Below the pieces are notes generated by a model. That model saw nothing but the letters and a program-made list of their open reading frames with translations, searched no databases and was not told where the DNA came from. Made by a program: the position numbers and the translations under genes. DNA of 6,965 nt from JBGPYM01 sp041493205 (GTDB lineage Bacteria > Bacteroidota > Ignavibacteria > UBA10030 > UBA6906): NCBI GenBank assembly GCA_041493205.1, contig JBGPYM010000170.1:1-6965 (forward strand). The letters run 5' to 3'. Each line of letters starts with the position of its first letter. Within the stretch, counting starts at the first letter, position 1. Positions 1 to 6,167 of the stretch are shown in pieces.

Positions 1-581
1 GGCTGACGCACCGCACGGGCGAAAATCCGCTCATCCGCTTCGGCATGCTGATGATGATGCTCGGATTTGTCCTGGCCCTGTTCACCACGTATGACACTTC
101 GGTGGGCTACCTGATCCTCTGCGTGACGACCGTGGGAATCGGCATGGGGTGCCAGACGCCCTCACTCATGCTTTCTGTGCAGCACAGTCTGGACCCTGCG
201 AACATGGGGGTGGCGACGTCCACACAGATGCTCGCGCGGACCATCGGCGGGGCAGTGGGGGTTGGCGTGATGGGTTCGGCGGTCACCGGATCGATGTTGC
301 GGCAGTTTGCAGCTCTGGAAGCAGAAGGGAGGATGGCAGGATTCCCGGCGCGCATGCGGGAATTTTCGGCTGATCCGCAGAAGCTCCTGGCCCCGCAGGT
401 GCGCTCGTTGCTGAACGGCGATCAGCTTGTGACCGTCCTGACGGCGTTCACGCAGGCGATGCACGCGGTATTCCTCACCGGGCTCATCGTCATCGTTACA
501 GGTGCGCTGGCATCACTCCTTCTTCCGCCATCCTCGCTCCACCTGGCGCATCACCAGGATTCCGAGCCTCCCCCCGCGTAA
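1..581 (+). CDS. MFS drug exporter, DHA2 (EmrB/QacA-like), C-terminal part
   Basis: The reading frame is open from base 3 to the TAA at 579-581, so the N-terminal part lies outside the window. About 190 residues are visible. They hold hydrophobic membrane segments: one starting near GFVLALF, one around YLILCVTTVGIGMG, a glycine-rich one (IGGAVGVGVMGSAV), and a last span FLTGLIVIVTGALASLLL followed by a short polar tail. The signature G-x-G-M-G...P near the second span and GVATSTQMLARTIGGAVG after it is what I know from 14-span DHA2 proton-coupled multidrug exporters (EmrB/QacA type), which sit in the inner membrane. The hydrophilic stretch between the last two spans (AALEAEGRMAGF onward) is the usual loop. 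The substrate cannot be inferred. The gene ends 3 bases before the stop of a convergent gene, and nothing links it functionally to the hydrogenase operon. Confidence 0.85.
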   Translation, partial: LTHRTGENPLIRFGMLMMMLGFVLALFTTYDTSVGYLILCVTTVGIGMGCQTPSLMLSVQHSLDPANMGVATSTQMLARTIGGAVGVGVMGSAVTGSMLRQFAALEAEGRMAGFPARMREFSADPQKLLAPQVRSLLNGDQLVTVLTAFTQAMHAVFLTGLIVIVTGALASLLLPPSSLHLAHHQDSEPPPA

Positions 582-584
582 TCC

Positions 585-902
585 TCAGTTCTTGCTTATC
601 AGCTCGCTGTGCAACGATCCGATGCACGAAGGGCAGAAGTAGTAGAGTCGCGTGTCGCCGACCTGCCGTTCGACCAGCTGTGCCTTGTTGTACGAGACAC
701 GGCAGAGTGAGCATTTCTCCTTGTTCAGATCTTCGGGAGCTTTGCCCTGCCGGATGATGGCCTTAAATCCGAAAAACGCGACTGCGACGATGACGAGAAG
801 AAACAGGACCGCAAGTATGCTGATGGTCATGAGCCGGCGGTATCGTGTGCGTGGGGAGGAGAGTTCGTTGAGTAAATATACATACTCGGCCACGATTTTC
901 AA
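585..902 (-). CDS. Small single-span membrane protein with CxxC...CxxC tail (unknown function)
   Basis: I do not recognise this 105-residue protein. It has a polar N-terminal part with a basic RTRYRR patch (residues 18-23), one strongly hydrophobic span at about residues 26-46, then a soluble domain with C64-x2-C67 and C90-x2-C93. The two pairs are 22 residues apart, which resembles a small zinc ribbon or rubredoxin-like knuckle. The basic patch before the span suggests an N-in topology, which would put the cysteine domain outside the cytoplasm. That is inference, and the cysteines could instead be redox-active. The chosen start is TTG at 902-900, with a GAGG 9 bases upstream. The only downstream ATG (residue 25) would remove the basic segment and begin at the membrane span. 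The gene is divergent from the hydrogenase operon and convergent with the exporter gene, with stops 3 bases apart. Confidence 0.65.
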   Translation of the reverse strand: MKIVAEYVYLLNELSSPRTRYRRLMTISILAVLFLLVIVAVAFFGFKAIIRQGKAPEDLNKEKCSLCRVSYNKAQLVERQVGDTRLYYFCPSCIGSLHSELISKN

Positions 903-926
903 ATCTGCGAACCTCGCTGTAAAGCC

Positions 927-942
927 TTCCTAGCAGTAGGAA
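927..942. repeat. Inverted repeat TTCCTA-gcag-TAGGAA in divergent intergenic region
   Basis: This is a perfect 6-bp-arm palindrome with a 4-base centre. It lies 24 bases upstream of the TTG start of the minus-strand membrane protein and about 130 bases upstream of hydB. It could be an operator half-site pair or a small hairpin in the minus-strand leader. The arms are too short and lack a T-run, so it is not a convincing terminator. Apart from this repeat I see no strong element in 903-1073. Confidence 0.35.
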
Positions 943-1073
943 TTCACCCATTTCATGCCCTGCAGAGATGTGATTCTGGGGCCATTCATCCCCGCGCATG
1001 CTGGCATACCTTCTGCGAGCGCAAGAGGGGGCGTGCAGACCATGCTCCCTACTCCATCCTGACAGGAATACGC

Positions 1074-2189
1074 ATGTACCGGATAGACCAGACAGGGCTC
1101 GCACAACTCCTCGATACCATCGCTTCCCGCGGATATGTACTCACCGGTCCGACCGTACGGGAGGGGGGGATCGTTTTTGACACGATCCGCGGCATCGGGG
1201 ATCTCCCGCAGGGCATTGGCGACGAACAGGGCCCGGCGTCATACCGGCTTCGGACCAGGGACGACGGTGCGTTCTTCGGTTTCGTGATGGGGCCGGTGTC
1301 CTGGAAGAAATTCCTTTTTCCGCCGCGCGTCACGCTCTTCGCGGCGGTGAAAAACGGGAAGTCGTTCGATGTCTCCCCGCCGGAGGATGGCGGCCAGGCG
1401 CGCCCGCTCGCCCTGATCGGCGTCCGGCCGTGCGAAGTCAGTGCGATTCAGATTCAGGACAGGGTTTTTCTGGGCGGGAACGCTGTCGACAGCGGCTACA
1501 GCGCCATCAGGGAAGCGTGCTTCATCGTTGCGGTGAACTGCACCGAACCGGGCGGGAATTGCTTCTGTGCCTCAATGAAAACCGGTCCAAGGGCGCAGGG
1601 GGGATTCGACATCGCGCTGACGGAAGTGATCGGAGACGGACAGCACTACTTCCTTGCGGATGCCGGAAGCACGGAAGGTGCAGAGGTGCTCGAGAGCGTG
1701 CCGCATGCAGCCGCGACAACCGCCGAAGAGCAGCAGGCCGCGGCCGCCCTGACGCGCGCAGGAGAACTGCAAAGCAAAAAAATGAACACGAAGGATCTCC
1801 CAAAAATACTCGGCGACAATTTCGAACATCCCGAATGGGATGACGTCGCCAAACGCTGCCTGTCCTGCGCCAACTGCACGATGGTCTGCCCCACATGCTT
1901 CTGCTCGACCGTCGAAGACGTCACGGACCTTGCCGGAACGAAGGCGGAGCGCCGCCGGCGCTGGGACTCCTGCTTCACCGCAGACTTTACCAGGGTCGCA
2001 GGCGGAAATGTCCGCCCCTCCGTCCGCGCCCGTTACCGGCAGTGGATGACGCACAAGCTTCAGCACTGGGTGGGCCAGTTCGGAACGATGGGGTGCGTCG
2101 GCTGCGGCCGGTGCATCACCTGGTGTCCGGCGGGTATCGACATCACCGCGGAGGCTGCGGCCATCCGCGGCAACGGAGTACATCCATAA
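1074..2189 (+). CDS. hydB: Group 3b [NiFe] hydrogenase (sulfhydrogenase) beta subunit, iron-sulfur protein
   Basis: This 371-residue electron-transfer subunit links the flavoprotein HydG to the hydrogenase small subunit in the cytoplasm. The N-terminal domain (about 1-240) carries the family's conserved GVRPCE (C120) and CTEPGGNCFC (C156, C163, C165). The C-terminal dicluster ferredoxin part has C262, C265, C268, C272, C275 and C277 (CLSCANCTMVCPTCFC), then C341-x2-C344-x2-C347-x3-C351-P. This arrangement is typical of sulfhydrogenase HydB and sulfite-reductase-A-like subunits. The neighbouring hydG, hydD and hydA settle the choice in favour of the hydrogenase. Start ATG 1074 is supported by AGGAA at 1064-1068. 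It is the first gene of the operon. The stop overlaps the AAGGAG ribosome-binding site of the next gene, so the two are probably translated together. No truncation or frameshift is seen. Confidence 0.93.
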   Translation: MYRIDQTGLAQLLDTIASRGYVLTGPTVREGGIVFDTIRGIGDLPQGIGDEQGPASYRLRTRDDGAFFGFVMGPVSWKKFLFPPRVTLFAAVKNGKSFDVSPPEDGGQARPLALIGVRPCEVSAIQIQDRVFLGGNAVDSGYSAIREACFIVAVNCTEPGGNCFCASMKTGPRAQGGFDIALTEVIGDGQHYFLADAGSTEGAEVLESVPHAAATTAEEQQAAAALTRAGELQSKKMNTKDLPKILGDNFEHPEWDDVAKRCLSCANCTMVCPTCFCSTVEDVTDLAGTKAERRRRWDSCFTADFTRVAGGNVRPSVRARYRQWMTHKLQHWVGQFGTMGCVGCGRCITWCPAGIDITAEAAAIRGNGVHP

Positions 2190-2199
2190 GGAGCCGGCA

Positions 2200-2679
2200 A
2201 TGCGCACAGAAAATCTCACCGAGATCCTCCGCCAGCACCCCTTCCTCGCGGGCCTGTCGGATCATTACATGGAGATCCTCCTCGGTTGCGCCACCAATGT
2301 TCATTTTGCGGAGGGAACCTATCTGCTCCACGAGGGGGAGGTCGCGAACAAGTTCTACCTCATCCGCACCGGACGGATCGCCCTCGAAACCGACGTGAAC
2401 GCCCGCGGGGCGCTCAGGATCCAGACCGCCGGACCGGGCGAGGTCCTTGGCTGGTCGTGGCTCATTTCCCCGTTCCGCTGGCATTTCAGCGCTGTAGCGG
2501 TCGCGGATGTCCGCGCCGTTGCTCTCGATGGCGAGTGCCTCCGGAAAAAGTGCGAGAACGATCATGACTTCGGCTACGAGATGCTCAGCCGGCTGGCGCA
2601 GGTCATGGAACGCCGGATGGAGGCGACACGGGCCCAGCTCCTCGACCTGTACGGAACCGTCCCCGGAGTCAACGCATGA
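2200..2679 (+). CDS. Stand-alone cyclic-nucleotide-binding-fold (Crp/Fnr-type sensor domain) protein
   Basis: The 159-residue protein is essentially one CNB beta-roll. It opens with a typical helical lead-in (HPFLAGLSDHYMEIL, 13-27), then FAEGTYLLHEGEVANKFYLI and GRIALE strands. The pocket region G80-E81-V82-L83-G84-W85-S86-W87 continues to P91-F92-R93-W94 and SAVA. It ends with a long helix rich in M, E and R after about residue 120. No helix-turn-helix domain follows, so it is not a Crp/Fnr transcription factor as it stands. The usual cNMP cassette (FGE-[LI]-[AS]...RxA) is replaced by a tryptophan-rich GWSWL...PFRW form, so cAMP or cGMP binding is doubtful. The start is ATG 2200 with AAGGAG 6 bases upstream. 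Its stop overlaps the start of hydG (ATGA, 2676-2679). To my knowledge such proteins recur between beta and gamma genes of bacterial group 3b operons, which implies a role tied to the enzyme. Its ligand and function are unknown. Confidence 0.88.
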   Translation: MRTENLTEILRQHPFLAGLSDHYMEILLGCATNVHFAEGTYLLHEGEVANKFYLIRTGRIALETDVNARGALRIQTAGPGEVLGWSWLISPFRWHFSAVAVADVRAVALDGECLRKKCENDHDFGYEMLSRLAQVMERRMEATRAQLLDLYGTVPGVNA

Positions 2680-3536
2680 CGCACGAAATGGTGGAGAGCG
2701 CAACCGCGGTTGCGGATCCGATGATCACCCGTCCGGTCACGTTGAAGCGGGTGATCTGGGAAACTGATGACACCTTTACCCTTACCTTTAACCCGTGCGA
2801 GCAGGGAGAGACGTTCCATTTTCTGCCTGGCCAGTTCAATATGCTCTATGTCTTCGGCCTCGGCGAATCGGCAATCTCCATAAGCTCGGACGCGTCGCAC
2901 CCGCGTACGATCGCCCATACGATTCACCGCGTCGGGACGTTGACGACGGGCCTTGCCCGCCTCAAGCATGGCGACACCATCGGCCTGCGCGGCCCGTTCG
3001 GCTCCGCCTGGCCCATCGTCGCGGCACGGGGGAAGGACGTCTGCATCGTCGCGGGCGGCATCGGGCTGGCACCTCTCCGCCCCGTTGTCTATGCCCTGCT
3101 GCGCGAGAGGAAATCGTTTGAGCGGATCATCCTGATGTACGGTGCCCGCACACCGCTCGACCTATTGTACCGGGTCGAACTGGAAGCCTGGGCAAAAGTG
3201 CACAATGTCGAGGTGCTGGTCACCGTCGACCGCGGTGATTCGTCGTGGAAGGGGCACATCGGGGTCGTCACGAATCTCTTCTCCTACCTCAAGCTTGACG
3301 CGCCCGCCACGGTGGCGTTCGTCTGCGGACCCGAGACAATGATGAAGTACACGATCGACGAGCTCGACCGCCGCGGGCTCCGGCAGGAGCAGATCTACCT
3401 CTCGATGGAGCGCAACATGAAATGTGCCGTCGGATTCTGCGGGCACTGTCAGTATGGACCCGAATTCATCTGCAAGGACGGTCCGGTGTTCCCCCTTCCC
3501 CGCGTGCGCCATCTCCTCGACAGGAAGGAGCTCTGA
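2676..3536 (+). CDS. hydG: Group 3b [NiFe] hydrogenase gamma subunit, FAD/NAD(P)-binding [2Fe-2S] flavoprotein
   Basis: This 286-residue subunit exchanges electrons with NAD(P)H. It has the ferredoxin-reductase layout of the PyrK/HydG family. A beta-barrel FAD domain covers about residues 18-115 (LPGQFNMLYVFGLGESAISIS, then LRGPFG). A Rossmann NAD(P) domain begins at A126-G127-G128-I129-G130-L131-A132-P133 and includes the VFCGPE-like FVCGPETM segment. The C-terminal [2Fe-2S] motif is C250-x4-C255-x2-C258-x7-C266. The usual FAD-contacting Arg of the RxYS motif is absent, and GESAISIS stands in its place. I associate this variant with the sulfhydrogenase gamma family rather than with damage. 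Cofactor preference (NADP or NAD) cannot be decided here. The ATG overlaps the stop of the upstream gene by 4 bases, which points to translational coupling. An AGGAAGGAG at 3522-3530 near its end serves the next gene. Confidence 0.93.
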   Translation: MTHEMVESATAVADPMITRPVTLKRVIWETDDTFTLTFNPCEQGETFHFLPGQFNMLYVFGLGESAISISSDASHPRTIAHTIHRVGTLTTGLARLKHGDTIGLRGPFGSAWPIVAARGKDVCIVAGGIGLAPLRPVVYALLRERKSFERIILMYGARTPLDLLYRVELEAWAKVHNVEVLVTVDRGDSSWKGHIGVVTNLFSYLKLDAPATVAFVCGPETMMKYTIDELDRRGLRQEQIYLSMERNMKCAVGFCGHCQYGPEFICKDGPVFPLPRVRHLLDRKEL

Positions 3537-3537
3537 G

Positions 3538-4311
3538 ATGCCCCACAGGAAACCCAAAATCGCGGTCTTCAAATTTGCCTCCTGCGACGGCTGCCAGTTG
3601 TCGCTTCTGGACGCAGAGGACGAACTGCTTCTGATTGCGGGGGCCGTAGAGATTGCGAATTTCCCCGAGGCCAGCCGGCGAGTCCTGAAAGGGCCTTATG
3701 ACATCGGTCTTGTCGAAGGGAGCATCACCACCCCTCATGACGTGGGCCGGATCAGGGATATCCGGAAGCAGTGTAAGGTGCTGATCACCATCGGCGCCTG
3801 TGCCACCGCCGGGGGCATCCAGGCGCTGCGGAACTGGAAGGACGTGAAGGATTTTGTGCGGATTGTCTATCCGTCGCCGGAACATATCGACGCCCTCGAC
3901 CGCTCGATGCCCATCGGATCCTATGTCCATGTTGATTTTGAGCTCCGCGGCTGCCCGATCAACAAGCATCAGCTGGTGGAAGTACTCAATGCGTTTCTCA
4001 ACAAACGCAAGCCGACTATCCCGACACACAGCGTGTGCATTGAATGCAAGCTGCGCGGCACCATGTGCGTGCTCGTGGCGCACGAAACGCCGTGCCTCGG
4101 ACCGGTGACGCAGGCCGGCTGCGGGGCGATCTGCCCCTCGTACAAGCGCGGATGCTACGGGTGCTTCGGACCGATGGAAAATCCAAATACCGCGTCGCTG
4201 ACGTTACGGCTGAAAGAGTGCGGGGAAAGCAGGCACGACATCATGCTCGCCTTCCGGGGGTTCAACGCCTATGCCGAGGCTTTCAGGAAGGAGAGCGACG
4301 CCAATGAATAG
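3538..4311 (+). CDS. hydD: Group 3b [NiFe] hydrogenase small (delta) subunit
   Basis: This 257-residue small subunit wires the Ni-Fe site to HydB. It starts at ATG 3538, one base after the hydG stop and 7 bases after AGGAAGGAG. The frame is open further upstream, but that part overlaps hydG and encodes nothing family-like. The proximal cluster cysteines are C16-D-G-C19-Q, C88 in GACA and C139 in RGCP. The C-terminal part holds exactly eight more candidates for two further [4Fe-4S] clusters: C167, C170, C177, C186, C195, C199, C206 and C209. There is no Tat signal peptide (no RRxFxK) and no membrane anchor, so the enzyme is cytoplasmic, as expected for group 3. The length matches F420-reducing/sulfhydrogenase-type small subunits, which lack the long C-terminal domain of uptake hydrogenases. 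The last 8 bases overlap hydA. Confidence 0.95.
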   Translation: MPHRKPKIAVFKFASCDGCQLSLLDAEDELLLIAGAVEIANFPEASRRVLKGPYDIGLVEGSITTPHDVGRIRDIRKQCKVLITIGACATAGGIQALRNWKDVKDFVRIVYPSPEHIDALDRSMPIGSYVHVDFELRGCPINKHQLVEVLNAFLNKRKPTIPTHSVCIECKLRGTMCVLVAHETPCLGPVTQAGCGAICPSYKRGCYGCFGPMENPNTASLTLRLKECGESRHDIMLAFRGFNAYAEAFRKESDANE

Positions 4312-5587
4312 CCGCGTCATTAAGGTCGATCAACTCGCGCGGGTGGAAGGGGAGGGCTCGTTGTACGTCAAGGTCAACGACGGCCAGGTTGCCGATGTTA
4401 AACTTCGCATCTTCGAGCCTCCCCGTTTTTTTGAAGCGTTCCTCCGCGGACGCAAGTTCAGCGAAGCGCCCGACATCACGGCGCGCATCTGCGGAATCTG
4501 TCCGGTCGCGTACCAGATGAGTTCCGTCCAGGCGATGGAGGATGCCCTGGGCGTGACGGTGGACGGGCAGCTCGCAGCGCTCCGGAGACTCCTTTACTGC
4601 GGTGAGTGGATCGAAAGCCATGTCCTGCACATCTATATGCTCCATGCCCCGGATTTTCTGGGGTACGAAGACGCTCTGATGCTGGCCAGGGACATGCCGG
4701 ATGTCGTCAACCGTGCCCTCGCCATGAAGAAAATCGGCAACGACATTGTCGCGCTCCTTGGCGGACGTGAAATTCACCCGATCAACGTGCGCGTCGGGGG
4801 TTGGTACCGGCTGCCGCGGATCGACGAGCTCACGACTCTCGTAGATCGCCTGCGATGGGGACTCGATCAGGCGATTGCGACGGTCAAACTCGTCGCGGGG
4901 TTCGAATTCCCCGACTTCGACGTGGATTACGAATTCGTTGCGCTGCGCCATCCTGACGAGTACCCGATGATCGGGGGAAAGATCGTTTCGAGCAGCGGAC
5001 TCGACATCAGCATCCGCGAATATGAGTTCCATTTCGAGGAGCGGCACCTTGCCCACTCGAACGCGCTGCACGGTTACGAACGGGGCCATGGCCGCTACGC
5101 CGTCGGCCCGCTTGCACGGTTCAACCTGAATTTCGACCGGCTGTCCCCGCTCGCCAGGCAGGTCGCCGCCGACGTCAATCTCCGCCCGGTGGTCAGGAAT
5201 CCCTTCAAGAGCATCATCGTGCGCGCCGTTGAAACGGTGTATGCCTACGAAGAAGCCATCCGGATCATCACGGAGTACGAACCACCGCAGAAGGCGTCGA
5301 TCGATATCGAACCGCGCGCGGGCGTGGGGTGCGGTGCCAGCGAAGCCCCCCGCGGGATGCTCTACCACCGGTACCGCCTGGCCGACGACGGGCTCATCCG
5401 TGATGCCAAGATCGTTCCGCCGACCGCGCAGAACCAGCCGACGATCGAAGAAGATGTCAGGCTCTTTGTGACGAAATTTATGGACCTGCCGCGGGAGCAG
5501 CTCACGTGGAAATGCGAGCAGACGGTCCGGAACTATGATCCCTGCATATCCTGCGCGACACACTTTGTACGGCTGGACATGGAGTAG
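4304..5587 (+). CDS. hydA: Group 3b [NiFe] hydrogenase large (alpha) catalytic subunit
   Basis: This 427-residue catalytic subunit interconverts H2 with protons and electrons. The N-terminus has the family's L-A-R-V-E-G-E-G segment (11-18). The L1 motif is R61-I-C63-G-I-C66-P-V-A-Y, lacking the His found after the second Cys in group 1 enzymes, as in other group 3b proteins I know. The L2 motif is D412-P-C414-x2-C417-x2-H420. All four Ni/Fe cysteine ligands are therefore present. After H420 comes a seven-residue tail FVRLDME, the expected substrate of the maturation protease encoded next. The GGREIHPINVRVGGW stretch is also typical of the family. The start is ATG 4304, with AGGAAGGAG at 4285-4293 and an 8-base overlap with hydD. 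The open frame reaches 11 codons further upstream, but there it only overlaps hydD. No internal damage is seen. Confidence 0.96.
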   Translation: MNSRVIKVDQLARVEGEGSLYVKVNDGQVADVKLRIFEPPRFFEAFLRGRKFSEAPDITARICGICPVAYQMSSVQAMEDALGVTVDGQLAALRRLLYCGEWIESHVLHIYMLHAPDFLGYEDALMLARDMPDVVNRALAMKKIGNDIVALLGGREIHPINVRVGGWYRLPRIDELTTLVDRLRWGLDQAIATVKLVAGFEFPDFDVDYEFVALRHPDEYPMIGGKIVSSSGLDISIREYEFHFEERHLAHSNALHGYERGHGRYAVGPLARFNLNFDRLSPLARQVAADVNLRPVVRNPFKSIIVRAVETVYAYEEAIRIITEYEPPQKASIDIEPRAGVGCGASEAPRGMLYHRYRLADDGLIRDAKIVPPTAQNQPTIEEDVRLFVTKFMDLPREQLTWKCEQTVRNYDPCISCATHFVRLDME

Positions 5588-5604
5588 TGCCCGTGGAACA
5601 TGCC

Positions 5605-6087
5605 ATGAATGGCAGAGACAATGGAGACGTGACGTTACTGATAGGCGTCGGCAATGAATTCCGCGACGACGATGCGCTCGGCATCTGTGTCGTCCGCGAG
5701 GTGAAGCGGCGCAACCCCGGGTTCTCGAAAATCCTGGAGGCGTCCGGGGAAGGGAGTGCGCTGATCGAGGCCTGGAACGGTGTCGACCGCGTCATCATCG
5801 TGGATGCCGTCTTCTCGGGAAAGGACCCGGGTGCGGTCTACCGTTTTGATGCGTCGGCGCAGGAGGTTCCCCGCGGGCTCTTCCATTATTCCTCGCACGC
5901 GTTCGGCGTCGCGGAGGCGATTGAGGTCGCTCGACGTCTCGGAAAACTCCCGCGTCATCTCCTCCTCTTCGGGATCGAGGGGAAGGCATTCGGTACCGGG
6001 GTGGGTCTCTCCGACCCCGTGGTCAAGAGCATCCCCGAACTCATTGCCATGATCGAGGAGGAGATTCACCCCGTCCACGCTGTTTGA
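5605..6087 (+). CDS. Hydrogenase maturation endopeptidase (HyaD/HybD/FrxA family)
   Basis: This nickel-dependent check-point protease removes the HydA C-terminal tail once Ni is inserted. It is a small alpha/beta protein of 160 residues from this start. It opens with LLIGVGNEFRDDDALG (11-26), in which D23 sits where HybD has its metal-binding Glu. It then shows IIVDAV with D67, and SSHAFGVAEA with H98. These correspond to the Glu/Asp-Asp-His metal set of the family. The GIEGKAFGTGVGLS segment is also typical. The start is uncertain. ATG 5605 was chosen as the first ATG. GTG 5593 has the better-spaced GGAG (5581-5584). GTG 5587 overlaps the hydA stop. GTG 5629 would begin right at the conserved strand. 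All give the same core. It directly follows hydA as last gene of the operon, so HydA is its likely substrate. Confidence 0.92.
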   Translation: MNGRDNGDVTLLIGVGNEFRDDDALGICVVREVKRRNPGFSKILEASGEGSALIEAWNGVDRVIIVDAVFSGKDPGAVYRFDASAQEVPRGLFHYSSHAFGVAEAIEVARRLGKLPRHLLLFGIEGKAFGTGVGLSDPVVKSIPELIAMIEEEIHPVHAV

Positions 6088-6098
6088 TCCGCCCCTGC

Positions 6099-6129
6099 TT
6101 TGATTTTCCCCGCCGCATCCGTATCTTAT
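6099..6129 (+). promoter_or_regulatory. Candidate Bacteroidota-type promoter for the HD-domain gene
   Basis: TTTG (6099-6102) is followed after exactly 19 bases by TATCTTAT (6122-6129). This fits the TTTG-N19..21-TAnnTTTG consensus known for Bacteroidota housekeeping promoters, with the last two -7 bases mismatched. It lies in the 80-base, pyrimidine-rich gap after the protease gene, 38 bases before the GTG start at 6168. Read as an ordinary sigma-70 promoter it would be TTGATT-N16-TATCTT, also reasonable. It suggests that the HD gene can be transcribed independently of the hydrogenase operon. Confidence 0.45.
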
Positions 6130-6167
6130 CCCTCCCCACTTCATGTTTCCCTCTTCGGAGAACCGTC

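Noticed and set aside
984..1014. Possible TAnnTT promoter (TACCTT at 1007-1012) for hydB
   Set aside because: The -7-like element has no TTTG or TTGACA-like partner at a suitable distance upstream, so I do not call the hydB promoter.
763..1104. Minus-strand open frame of 113 codons crossing the divergent intergenic region
   Set aside because: It overlaps the small membrane protein gene in another frame and the start of hydB. The product has no coherent domain.
1572..2219. Minus-strand open frame of 215 codons opposite hydB
   Set aside because: It is a shadow of hydB. The translation is rich in R, A, G and P with no domain, while the + strand carries all conserved cysteine motifs.
2200..2679. 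Crp/Fnr-family transcription factor controlling the hydrogenase operon
   Set aside because: The protein ends after the CNB domain and its helix. There is no DNA-binding domain and no sign of a frameshifted one, because hydG starts at once.
2143..2703. Minus-strand open frame of 186 codons opposite the CNB gene
   Set aside because: It is antisense to a well-supported CNB-fold gene and crosses both of its tightly coupled junctions.
3466..4083. Minus-strand open frame of 205 codons opposite hydG/hydD
   Set aside because: It spans the hydG-hydD junction antisense to two clear hydrogenase genes and has no recognisable content.
4283..5563. Long minus-strand open frame (426 codons) opposite hydA
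   Set aside because: It mirrors the intact, motif-complete hydA gene. Long antisense frames are expected in GC-rich DNA, and its translation shows no recognisable domain.
6088..6167. Rho-independent terminator after the hydrogenase operon
   Set aside because: The gap is pyrimidine-rich, but I find no stable hairpin followed by a T-run.
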